A stretch of DNA of 64,000 nucleotides from Adineta ricciae. Its lineage: Eukaryota; Rotifera; Eurotatoria; Adinetida; Adinetidae. Made by a program: the position numbers and the translations under genes. The stretch covers positions 51,397 through 115,396 of the forward strand of contig CAJNOJ010000294.1 of NCBI GenBank assembly GCA_905250025.1, written 5' to 3'. Below the pieces are notes generated by a model. It saw only the letters and a list, made by a program, of their open reading frames with translations, was not told the origin of the DNA and made no database searches. How positions within the stretch are numbered: position 1 is the first letter of the stretch; every line of letters begins with the position of its first letter. This document shows, one piece after another, positions 9,939-20,036 of the stretch.

Positions 9939-10800
9939 TTACGATTCTATGTTGTTTCGAATGGATTCAATTTTCTCTTGAATGTCTTGTATCTCTTCAT
10001 GACGAACGAACCTATCTGATAATTCTTGTCGTAATTTCAGTGCTGCATCATAGAGTTCATGTGCTTCTTTATAGCAATGCAATTTTGTGTATAAATCTGC
10101 TAATTCGACTTGTTCATCAGCAATATAACGCTTTTTCCGCTGTGATTTGTCATAACTATCAGTCAAATTTGCTTGATTTTGTTTTAATGTACATTCATGT
10201 TTGATCAATTGATATTTTAATGCTGAATTATAATCATTTTTTCGCTCGGTATAAATCTCAATTACGTCAGAAACCTTTCGAATAATCCAATCATAATCTA
10301 ATTCCGATTCTTTTAGGTAGATGTCTATCACATGTTCATATATATTCAAAGCTTCATCATATTTACGATTTGATGCATAAATCCAACCAGGTTCCATTAA
10401 ACGATCGCGAAACGATGAATCGTTCAATGATGTGTATTTCAACATATTTTCACCAGATAGTTGTTTACATTTGATAAATTCAGCATAATCTTGTTTACTT
10501 TCGTTTTCATTTGTTTTAATATCCATCTTTAAACTATAAACATCAGTTAATTGTTCCAATAATGATGTTTTTTCATAGTCATCTCTTGCGAGCGGAATCG
10601 CTAATTGATAATTTGTAATTGCTAATCTGTAATTTATGAGAGCTGTTTTCACGTCTTTCTTATGTGTATGATAGCACTCCCCGAGATTGCAATAGATCTT
10701 TGCGATGTCACGGAAACAGTTCATCTCACTATCCGTAACATATTCTGACCAGAATTTTAAAGCGTCATTGTAGTTTTTTATAGCTGCTGATGGATCGTGT
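9939..10800 (-). CDS. TPR tail of the same ADP-ribosyltransferase gene, in a shifted frame
   Basis: This frame encodes at least 261 aa of tetratricopeptide-like helices (IYCNLGECYHTHKKDV.., ALNIYEHVIDIYLKE, ELADLYTKLHCYKEAHELYDAALKLR) and ends at 9939. Upstream of its first Met the frame stays open back to a TAA at 10812-10814 and reads ..RHDPSAAIKNYNDALKFW, a normal TPR start, so it is a direct continuation of the ART reading frame and not an independent gene. ART followed by TPR is a common bdelloid architecture. No GT-AG pair of plausible length joins the two frames in phase; a net +1 shift within 14 bp is required. The TPRs would bind partner proteins or autoregulate the transferase. Confidence 0.7.
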
Positions 10801-12279
10801 CTAATGCGGTTTTACCGCTATATAGCGATGTTTTATTGCTTTTATCCATTTTTTTGCTGGACAAATTTCATTTAATTTCTCGAAAATGATCATTGCATCA
10901 TCAAACATTGGCTTACTCATTTGGTTTTCATCAAATAAATCATTTACGCAATCTTTAAGTCTTCTTTCTGTGATGGTTGTATCAAACTTATTTATGTCAT
11001 TGATTTTATGATAATTGTATAAACGGAGTTTCTTCACCCAGACTTTATCTTCATCGTTGTACTCTAAGGAATCTGGTTGAACTCGAAAATCAGTTCCGAT
11101 CATAAATAAAACTTCTTCTTCATATGGAATTTCACTCAGGTGTGAAATCAACGCATAAGGACGTGTAATTTCGTTCAAATCAATTTCAATTTCAAATAAA
11201 GCTCGAATGTAATCATCTTTCATAGTTCCTAAACTAATAAATTCCAATGCTTTCTTACGATTAAGACTTGTTGATAATAGAGAATTATTCATCACATTAC
11301 TAGCTATGTGATGGTTGAATTCATACGTTGGCATCACTTGTCCACGGTAAACATGCATTTTAGGCGTTTCCGAGGATCGTTTTTCTTTAAAAGCATCACT
11401 TTCCTTCTTTAATTGCTGATAAATATCTTGAACGTATGGTCCGAATAGGAACGATAATTCAATGTTATGCTGCCGACATGCTCTGTTTAACAGTTCACAG
11501 AAGAATGTTGCGCGTGTATACCACCAAATAACATTCTCGGATTTGTAATTCTTTTCCAATTCATCGACAGTAGCCAATTTTGATGATACTCCGTCGTAGT
11601 AATCTCTCAATAAAGGAATAATTTGAAGTCGATAATCTTCTGGATAAGGAAGATAACAAAGAAGATGAATGTAACGTAACCACCAATCATCACACCATTC
11701 CGCTGTATTACCCTGACTTTCTGTGCCCATGACTGCTGCAAATTTCTCCTGTTTTAAATACTGTTGAACGTCTTTTGTTAAAGATTCTAACAAGTGACTG
11801 GTTTTAGCGAAAATAATTTTAACCTATAAGAGAAAACAAACAGTATAACTCTATTTCTTAAATCTACTTCGATTTACTTGACTATACGAGTGAACAAAGT
11901 GCGGGTTATTTTGTATATCATTATTATAAATGTGAATAGACCAAATATGTTTCAATTGATAAACTTCTGGAACAATCAATGGTCCGAATTTCTCTGAACA
12001 AACAAGGAATATCGTATTTTCAGATTGTTTTAAATATTCGATGCATTCTTTAGCATTTTGAAAGTGTTTAAAATCATTGGCAACACTTCGAACGTTTGCT
12101 ACTGGGATTATATTACTCGTTTCATCTTCAGCTAGCCAAACTAAACGATACGATTCACTAAGTGTCTCTCGAATAACTGGACGTTTGCTTCTTGGTTTTT
12201 CATCTGCAGTCGTATGACGCTGTGCATTGTTTGCAGGTATTTGTCGAACACTTTTAATAGTCGTTGATTTACGATTCAT
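10801..12279 (-). CDS. ADP-ribosyltransferase (R-S-E type) with receiver-like N-terminal domain
   Basis: Exons 11878-12279 and 10801-11823 with a 54-bp phase 0 intron give 474 aa up to a TAG at 10801-10803. Residues about 45-130 (YRLVWLAEDET.., HFQNAKECIEYL, TIFLVCSEKFG, WSIHIYNND) form an alpha/beta module typical of bdelloid ART proteins, possibly a degenerate receiver-like fold. The catalytic domain has HVYRG at 292-295, LLSTSLNR with STS at 318-320 and the ARTT loop YEEEVLF with E at 369-371, so the R-S-E triad is complete. It would mono-ADP-ribosylate proteins using NAD+. The expected TPR tail is encoded immediately downstream but in another frame, so the gene is disrupted or mis-sequenced at 10801-10814. 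Confidence 0.82.
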
Positions 12280-13206
12280 TTTTTACCAAGTTGAGTATTG
12301 AAGTGAAAAATGCACATAAGCAAATACTTGTATTTACTTTCAATCATAAATTTTCAGATGCGAGAGAAAACGAAGAAAGACAATACCATTTTCTAATGTG
12401 CTTTAAAAATAAAATTCTCGCACTTTTATTCATTCGAATTCATTTCGAGAATGAGTGAAAGTGCTGGTGAGATTCACATCTCTAGCAAACAATTCTATTG
12501 GCAACAACTAATGTAGTCAAGCGAAAAATCACAACCTGTTTATTATATGAATACAATCAATGATGCGAAAAAGTTAGATGATTCTATTTCATTTTGTTGT
12601 TCACGAAACTCATTCGTAAGTTGAAATGAAACAAATATATAAAAGTTCGATCATAAGTTACATGTGCTTGTGCGTTTGAAGCAACGAATGGGAATGTTGT
12701 GAGAGAAGAAATGAGACCAACTCGCACGTTCTCATAAACTATTCATTGGTGAAAACAAAATGATTTTCATCACCTAAATGGAGAAATAGACAAAAAGTAA
12801 AAATATTTCATGTTTTATTTCGATTTAATATAATTTTTCAATCTCACATATTCTTACGCGAAGAAGAGAGTTTATAGTCGTCGTGAATGACATAGATCGA
12901 TTGGTTATTTTGAAGAATTTTCTCATCACATGGATTACGTTTTGACCGTGAATAGAGCCATAGTCAGCGATAATATTAGATGGCACAGACTTGACATTAT
13001 ATACCATCAATCATACCGGAAATAATGGGAGCATTTGTTTTTTCAAAGGTTGTGAGTCGAATTGGGTCCGATCACATTTATTCTTCGTACAAAAGAAACA
13101 AAAGAGCATAATCAGCGTTAACGAACATAATCAATAGAAAAAAGTGCGAGTAAAGTAATAGATGGCGTATTTTCCGGCCTTGTAGATTTTATCTTCAAAG
13201 CTAGAC
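12280..13206. other. Intergenic, nothing recognised
   Basis: Contains the upstream region of the ART-TPR gene on its left and the 3' side of the F-box gene on its right. The 13118-13309 frame on the minus strand has a hydrophobic stretch but overlaps the F-box gene end and shows no domain. Confidence 0.45.
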
Positions 13207-14930
13207 CTACTGTAGAACACATGACAAGCGTGAATACCAAGTAGACAACGGTTCGGTGTCGGTCAGTGTTAATGCACCGAGATTGTTTGCGTTCTCCGTG
13301 GCCATCCATAAATAAATAGTATCATTGACATATCTGAATGTGAAATTGTCCGTTGTTTGGAAACGTCGGCAATTATTTATTAACCAGTTACGCTGCATGG
13401 TAGGAGATTCAGATGATGATTGATGGAGTTCAAATTTTGCAATTGATAGATATTTTAATTGATCAATTAGTCGAAACAAATGAATATGAGAGAGTAATTT
13501 CATGTTCAAGCGTTCTAGTCGAGGAAAAGTAAAACATACTCGATCGAGATCATGTATTGTTTGATCACTATCACTTGTACTGAATTCTTGTACTGATAAA
13601 CTTCGAATCTTCTCGAAGACTACATTGATCGGTATGTGATTTACGATTGAAAGGTCTACAATTGAAATTGAATATAAAAATTTCATCTGCTCAATAACTT
13701 GAACCAATGTCTGGCCGTCAAGCGTTCGATTTGTATGTATCGTAAGTGACGTTATGTTTGGAAATTGATCAGCAATCAGAGGATAAAGTGCTGAACACTG
13801 TAGATGTGTAATATGTTTGGCAAAAGGAAAGTCAGGTAGTGTACATTGTGGGGGCCAATTCACAGACGGATAATTGCCGATCGTTGATAAAAACCGAGGA
13901 ACTGTGAAAATCTCTCGCGCGTTTGGAGTGTAATAAGCTACGAACCAACGTTTCTGTTCAAGCCAAAATAATGAACGAAAAGATTGAAGGACATGTTCGC
14001 GTTCAAAAATGTTATTCGAAGTGTCACTACAATGGATTCGAAAATCAAATCTCGAAAGACCAGAAACAATCGGTTCCCATCGTTCACCATCGAAAAGTTC
14101 CTTGAGTCCTTCCGTCTCCAATTCGAAATGTTTCAAATTGGGTGTTTTGGATAAGAATTTTTCTACTTGACTCAAAGTTAAATATTCGCCTACAATACAA
14201 AAACAGTTTCAATCCGATTCCATATAGTCGGCTTTATCTATTTACCTTCAGTTCGAAGTGTGAATTTTTTCAAATAAAGTAACAGTGGAAGTTCAATCGG
14301 CCAATGTGAACGAACACCACATGTCAATATAACATCAAATGTTCGAAGGTTAGGCATCAGTGTGAGTATAGTTACTAAATGCCGACAATCACAATATCGC
14401 AAAGCTAAATGGTGTAGATTTGGTAACGGGTCGTTCAAAAGGCAATATACATTGTACACTGCTAGTTGATTCAATTGTGGAAGTAGTTTTTGGATGCTTG
14501 TACTAAATTCTGGACATACTCTCTGGAATACATGAGATAGGCTAATCGTTGTTAGCTGTTGGAGCTGGTGTAGTTGGGTTAGTTTGTTGCATGTGTCACT
14601 GTTGATAGATTCCATGTTGAACGAACGAAGATGAGTAAATTGTTCGATGTTGAAGTAGGAAAAGAAAATTTCGGATTGCTTTGATGCTTCATCATCATCA
14701 GAGAATGTGAGGGAAAGAATTTGTTCAGGCCGTAAACAACGACATGTCATATCAAATTGACATTTGGTAATAGCATGAAAAGCAACTACGTATCGATCAT
14801 AAGTCGCCACTATTCCATTGAGATATTCAGTGGTACCTGAAAATGCATAGACTATTTCATGTGCTGATAGATAAGCAAAGATCTGATGAATTAATTCGAC
14901 AGGAAAACGATCCAACAAACAGAACGACAT
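13207..14930 (-). CDS. F-box/LRR-like protein, two exons
   Basis: Exons 14246-14930 and 13207-14189 with a 56-bp GT-AG phase 1 intron give 555 aa. The N-terminus LLDRFPVELIHQIFAYLSAHEI (about residues 4-26) is an F-box, which binds Skp1 in SCF ubiquitin ligases. The rest is a series of irregular leucine-rich repeats (LHQLQQLTTISLSHVF, LNQLAVYNVYCLL, LPNLHHLALRYCDC, MPNLRTFDVIL, FPNITSLTIHTN, FPRLERLNMKLL) that would choose the substrate. The spliced junction reads TEGEYLTLSQVEKFL in frame. The end near YVNDTIYLWM is typical of the large bdelloid F-box family, after which about 30 unrelated residues precede the stop. No signal peptide; cytosolic or nuclear. Substrate unknown. Confidence 0.85.
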
Positions 14931-15823
14931 ATTGTAAAAAGGAATAAAAACAAACGCCGTTAGAAATAAAATCAGAATGTCACGTGTGATGAATCATGCT
15001 TCGTAGCTGACTAAAACAACAATCCGCATTCGTTTTTCATCGAGACGAATAGCGCTTTGGCGAGAATAAAAAGCGAAGATGACTTTAATTTTTTTGGCTA
15101 CAAGTCATTAAAGATCGCTGTTCATGAATGTGAAATAGCTTTTAGACATGATCTAAAAGCGATTGTCCTCATCAGTCATAGTCAGCAGATGGCAAACTAA
15201 GGCATCATCTTGATATCATAGCATACTATCATACGAAATAGAAAAGGGAAATATTGTGAGTACAAGATAAGCCTAAGAGCTGATATAGGTTGTAAGTCAC
15301 ATATGGAACAGTATCATTTCATGTAGCCTAGAGGAAATGCAAAAATATGGTTTTAGCTCGACATGATTCATTAACCATACGCTGATTATGGAATGTTTTG
15401 TGACTTGAAGAACACAGAAAAAAACTAAGCTAGATATCGTTTCAAAAGTCACATATGAATCGATACAGCGCCGCAAGTTCAGGAAAAGAAAGGAAAAGAT
15501 TCTATGTTACTTGTTTATGATTTTAAAATCGTATTTTCCGGTTTCATTTCCCGTAGAGGTTCCTGACTATTAACCTATGATTTATTAAGCACACAGAACT
15601 AGGACTGAGTATTCTATATCTAACACTGCCTGAGTCAAGTCGTTATCGATATATATATATATGCAAGTATGTTCATTATGCTACATAAAAATACACCAGC
15701 CCTTTTCTAGGTAAGTAAATTGTAGCTAAGACAAAACGAAGAAGCATTTTCGTCTTAAGCGGTTACTTTTCACAAAAACATTATTTCTGTTTTTAGCCGA
15801 TCACTAAATTCTCATTATTGGCC
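14931..15823. other. Divergent spacer with 5' leader intron of the insulin-like gene
   Basis: Lies between the F-box gene (minus) and the insulin-like gene (plus), so it should hold both promoters. A probable 5' UTR intron of the insulin-like gene runs from GTAAGT at 15711 to TTTTAG ending at 15796. An (AT)7 run is at 15649-15662. Nothing else is recognised. Confidence 0.5.
15649..15662. repeat. (AT)7 microsatellite
   Basis: A simple AT run about 50 bp before the leader intron donor of the insulin-like gene; it could double as a TATA-like promoter element, which is not demonstrated. Confidence 0.6.
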
Positions 15824-16228
15824 ATGGCGATGCTGTCCTATGTCCAATATATCTTGTTCATACTGGTTCTGTACTATCAAGGTGTCTACTGTGAGTCAAG
15901 TGAGACAAGTGAGACAAGTGTGCCAGTAGTTCATGATAATTGCACCGTCGAATACAATGGAAATTTGCTAACAGAAGGCCAAACTATTGAAATGAAAAAA
16001 AAGCTTTACAAAATCGAAGACTGCGGAATCCATCGGGCGTATCATGCGTGTGGAGTTTATCTCTTACAAATGGTCAGTATTGCTTGTGATATTCTTCGAA
16101 GAGATGTACGTTCACTACCAGCTACGAAACGTGTTCGACGATCAATACGACGAAAATTACTTACTGAAGCATGCTGTGAAACGTTATGTACTGTTGCAGA
16201 AATGACACGCTATTGTCCTAGGCATTGA
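15824..16228 (+). CDS. Insulin-like peptide precursor with extra N-terminal cysteine module
   Basis: ATG 15824 in a good context (GGCCATGGC) gives 134 aa; the open frame extends upstream only to a TTG. Residues 1-23 are a signal peptide. Cys76 and Cys88 are spaced as in an insulin B chain (C-G-x10-C, ACGVYLLQMVSIAC). Residues 102-111 hold several basic pairs for proconvertase cleavage (KR, RR, RRK). Residues 117-131 match the A-chain signature CC-x3-C-x8-C exactly (ACCETLCTVAEMTRYC). The short 10-28 residue C region suits an insulin rather than an IGF. An odd feature is an additional 50-residue segment before the B chain with Cys40 and Cys67 that recalls a small VWC-like module. It would be secreted as a hormone acting on an insulin-type or relaxin-type receptor. 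Confidence 0.85.
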   Translation: MAMLSYVQYILFILVLYYQGVYCESSETSETSVPVVHDNCTVEYNGNLLTEGQTIEMKKKLYKIEDCGIHRAYHACGVYLLQMVSIACDILRRDVRSLPATKRVRRSIRRKLLTEACCETLCTVAEMTRYCPRH

Positions 16229-16775
16229 CAGAGTCAAATGCTATTAATTGTTTTGTGCAATATCCTTCTTACCGTATGAATATAGATTGGCCTTCGATTA
16301 AAAAGTGACTTGATTATGTTCTTCTTTTGAAATTCTTCATTTCCTGAATCACAAATGTTTTCTGCTCACATACAGAGAGAGAGAGAGAGAGAGAGATGAC
16401 TCATGTAAAATCTTGGTTTCTCATCAGTGCACTATCTATAACGCATAGGCGAAATATATTTATCATTTACGGAAAGAAACGAGCTATGGTTGAATAATCA
16501 TAACGATAAAAGAAAAGGAGAGAGTATGGAGTTTGGGAGTTTGACTGTCAGTTGCACTTTCTCTTTCAAGAATATACACCTCATGAAAAATGCATATTGA
16601 AAACTACGGACACGACATCGCCGAGAAGTAAATTTGTCTTTTAACGGCAAACGATACCTCTCGGAAAACGATGTTTACCCTTCGAATAGGAGAAGAGTGT
16701 TTACATCCTCACTCTTCTTATTAAAGAAGACTTGAAACAAGAAAAGCAAACGTTCACACATCGTATTCGAAATCA
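16229..16775. other. Intergenic spacer
   Basis: Carries the 3' end of the insulin-like gene and the upstream region of the DEG/ENaC gene. Apart from the (AG)n run at 16374-16396 nothing is recognised. Confidence 0.45.
16374..16396. repeat. (AG)n microsatellite
   Basis: About eleven and a half AG units without interruption. Confidence 0.9.
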
Positions 16776-18394
16776 ATGGACCAAAAACAAAACCCCATCG
16801 GTCAGCGTCGTCCTCGTCGTCGCTCCATAATTCATGAATCGTGTTTGAATACATCTGCGTATGGTCTGTCACGAGTTGCTCGTTCAACCGATATTCTCAG
16901 TCGCTTCTTCTGGTTGATTTCTTTTACCTGTTTTACTGCTATCATGATCTATTTTATCGTTCGATCGATCTTAGCTTACTTTGAATATCCAACTAAAATA
17001 GATATTAGCTACGTGAACAAATGGCCGAACTATTTTCCAGCATTCAGCCTTTGCAATCTATCACCCGTTCGATCCGATGAAATCATCGGTTTGTTGCTTA
17101 ACTATAGTAATATGTCTAACGGGACAAATGTAAATGGAACAGCAGATATCAATCAATTCAGTGTTGCTTTTATTTATGATTTCATGGTCGATCGAATGAA
17201 CAGGAACCAATCAATCGAGTCATTTTTGTTTTCATTGCCGGTCATGCTTCAATCTTGTTCATTTAACAATCGTCCATGCTCACTATCAGATTTTGTTCTA
17301 TTTACATCATCACTATACGGATTTTGTTATACATTCAATGCCAAGATGAAGAATAGCTCAAACAGTACCGTACGCTTAGCTGGACAGTATGGTGGTGATG
17401 GAATACTCTCTTTGGGGATATATTTACATAGTCACCAATACGTTCCTCAAATGACTGATTGTGAGTATACGAAGACAATTTGTGCCAGATCAAATTATTT
17501 TGTTATAATATTCTGATTTCAGCTGTCGGTCTCATTGGTCTAATACATGGAAATACACAATTACCGCTAATTGAAGCAGCTGGTGTAGAGCTAGCAGCGG
17601 GGCGAAAACATCGACTAAGTTATAGTGAGAAGACAGTCCGCTTCCTGCCTGCACCATATTCTAACTGTAAAGATGAAGTATCTTCTCTGATGCAACTGAT
17701 GCTGGATAAATATAACGGTGCTGATTACGGATATTCAGAAGTTATTTGTTACCAACTTTGTGAACAAGCATATGTGTGAGTATAATTAATCATTGCATCC
17801 GTACATGATGAATTCGTACATAGGTTTGATCAGTGTGGCTGTGTCAATCCGTATAAATGGAATGCTCGTTCGATCATGTTGCCCGAAACGAATAAAATCA
17901 TATATACAACTCTTTGCAGTGGAAATGATACTTGTTATCGTGACGCTATCAGTGTATTCTCTGCTTCACCATCGCTTATGAATCAGTATTGTGCAGACTG
18001 TCAAACTCAGTGTGAAAAAACGGACTTTGCTGTTCAGACATCATCTTCGGTTGCGCCGATTGAATCTCAAATGAATGATATAAAGTTATTCGTCGAAAAT
18101 TCAACTGTTCCGCTGCCTACTAACTGGTCAAGTATATGGCGTGAACAGATTTATAACAATTATCTTCGCGTTGATGTAGTGCGTCGAACAGGCATTGTAG
18201 AAATGAATAGCGAGTCAGCAACACTTGCTCCAGTGGATCTGTTTTCCAATATCGGCGGACAAACAGGCTTATGGATCGGTGTCAGCTTTCTTTCATTGAT
18301 GGAATTAGTTGAAATTATCTATCGGTTAATCCGGCATTATTTCCGTCCAAACCGAGTGAATGCAGCAACTGACCAGGAAACGACTGGTACATGA
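16776..18394 (+). CDS. DEG/ENaC-family sodium channel subunit, three exons
   Basis: Exons 16776-17460, 17523-17775 and 17824-18394, with GT-AG introns of 62 and 48 bp, give 502 aa in one frame. After a basic N-terminus (RRPRRRS) the first membrane helix spans about residues 47-72 (FFWLISFTCFTAIMIYFIV). It is followed by YPTKIDISYVNKWPNYFPAFSLCN, the standard post-TM1 segment. The ectodomain has many N-glycosylation sequons and the cysteine pattern CYQLCEQAYVFDQCGCVNP joined across intron 2. The second helix GLWIGVSFLSLMELVEIIY near residues 455-475 contains the G-x-S selectivity filter and the S-x-x-E motif of the family. It would form trimeric amiloride-type Na+ channels; ligand (peptide, acid, force) not predictable. 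Confidence 0.9.
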
Positions 18395-18913
18395 TTAAGA
18401 ACGAACGCCTTTCCTTTCGAAATAGCATAACATATAAAAGAAAGGCTAACTTCAATCTTTTTCTTCTATAAAAGAAAGTAAAAATATACTAGTAGCAACA
18501 TCTCTAGAAAATGATAGTGCCTGTAACGACAGCATGTAATTCCATTGGCAGTTCAATAGTCAACAGAAAACACATGTACACTACTCATATCAGTTTATTT
18601 CATTATTGAGATGAGTACTTCTCCCGAATAGAATAGCGTGTTTCAAAAATCAACTAAAAGCCATTTTTTTGACATATCAACGGCTTTGCACGATGTCAAA
18701 AATGCTCGAGATAAAAAATACTTTCAACATGTCTTATGCTGATGTGAATGAAAGATAGAAACTAGAAAAACAGCTTTTTATTTCTAGCCCAGCTTCCCTA
18801 TACTCTTACACCTACATAATCAATTTGAATGATGTGTCATAGGCAATATATATAGAATTTCATCTGAAAAATTTTCAAATTATTTTTTATTAATACTCAA
18901 ATCTACTCTTACG
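18395..18913. other. Intergenic spacer
   Basis: Between the DEG/ENaC channel and a GPCR, both on the plus strand. Contains the GPCR upstream region; no motif assigned. Confidence 0.45.
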
Positions 18914-19900
18914 ATGCCTGCGACGATTTTACCCTCTGTGCAACAAATTCTAAATCGATATATTATGAGTACTAGTTTTACCATGGGTCTCCTTGGCAAT
19001 CTATGCTGTAGCATAGTTTTCTTCAAGAATTCTAATCCTCGCACCGCTTGTTCGATCTATTTTTTTGCATTATCCATTTCTACCAATGTGTATCTTCTTT
19101 GGTCAGTTCCACTCATTTTTTATACTCTCGATCACGTCGATCCACAAACCAAATCATTAGTTTACTGCAAGATGCGTATCTACATTAGCCATGTGCTCGG
19201 TCTCTACACCCGTTATCTTATTGTTCTTGCCTGTATCGATGTCTTCTTTCTTACGCGCTCAAATGTTCGAATTCGTTTATGGAGTTCCACTAAAATAGCA
19301 TACCTACTCACAGCAACCGTATGCGTAGCGTGCCCTACCGTTGCGTCTCATTTTCCCATTTTCATGGATCTACGTGGTAGTACTTGTGGATTGTTCGATT
19401 CCTATAGATACTTTTTCGGCATCTATCAGTTAGTACTGGTCTCTCTTTTGCCATCCGTATTGATGGGCATATTCGGCATCCTTGCCGTTCGCACTATTCA
19501 TCAACGAGGAACCGCTTTGACCAGTGTGAGACGAAGGGATCGTGATTTGATGCGCATGATAGTGGCTGAGATTTTAATAAATATTATTGCGTCTATTCCA
19601 CTTTCAGCGAATCTGATTTATACTGCAGCAACAATTTCTCTGATGAATAAAAGCGCAGAACGCATAGAAATCGATGCTTTTATGAACTTCTTGGGTCAGT
19701 TCATCAATCAGGGAATATTCATTGCTCCGTTTTACTTGTTTATCCTGTCGTCAAAATCATTTCGACATGATTTCCAGCAAATCGTCAACACGTTCTGGTT
19801 TAAATACATTCGACGACAAAATCGAGTAACTCAAATCAATGCACGACCTGTTACATTCACAAAGCATCATGAGACTGGTTTTCCAAAAACAACTATTTAA
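18914..19900 (+). CDS. Rhodopsin-type GPCR (bdelloid expanded family)
   Basis: A single-exon 328-aa protein with seven hydrophobic helices: about 20-42, 50-72, 90-112, 133-150, 173-197, 227-250 and 262-284. A cysteine before TM3 (YCKMRIYIS) and one in loop 2 (STCGLFD) can form the conserved disulphide. At the end of TM3 the usual DRY is replaced by ACIDVFF, and TM7 has FYLFILSSKSFRHDF rather than NPxxY. Similar receptors form a very large bdelloid family, tentatively neuropeptide or chemosensory receptors; ligand unknown. Loss of the Arg of DRY suggests unusual G-protein coupling. Poly(A) signal AATAAA lies near 19952. Confidence 0.85.
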   Translation: MPATILPSVQQILNRYIMSTSFTMGLLGNLCCSIVFFKNSNPRTACSIYFFALSISTNVYLLWSVPLIFYTLDHVDPQTKSLVYCKMRIYISHVLGLYTRYLIVLACIDVFFLTRSNVRIRLWSSTKIAYLLTATVCVACPTVASHFPIFMDLRGSTCGLFDSYRYFFGIYQLVLVSLLPSVLMGIFGILAVRTIHQRGTALTSVRRRDRDLMRMIVAEILINIIASIPLSANLIYTAATISLMNKSAERIEIDAFMNFLGQFINQGIFIAPFYLFILSSKSFRHDFQQIVNTFWFKYIRRQNRVTQINARPVTFTKHHETGFPKTTI

Positions 19901-20036
19901 TCCGTAATTGAAAAGGCGTATAAGATCATAATGCTCTTTCTATTTAATCATAATAAATTCTGATGACATGAGTATGACATCTACATAACATTTTTATTAA
20001 GATTGAAAAAAAAGATGGTTCAAATCTAATCTTTGT

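Noticed and set aside
10801-10814. Programmed frameshift or tiny 15-29 bp intron
   Set aside because: No slippery heptamer seen and possible GT-AG pairs are too short and do not restore the frame; kept as a frame break of unknown cause.
13118-13309. Additional C-terminal membrane exon of the F-box gene
   Set aside because: Needs splicing with weak or very short introns and F-box/LRR proteins have no such tail.
16374-16396. GAGA regulatory element
   Set aside because: A plain dinucleotide microsatellite without further support.
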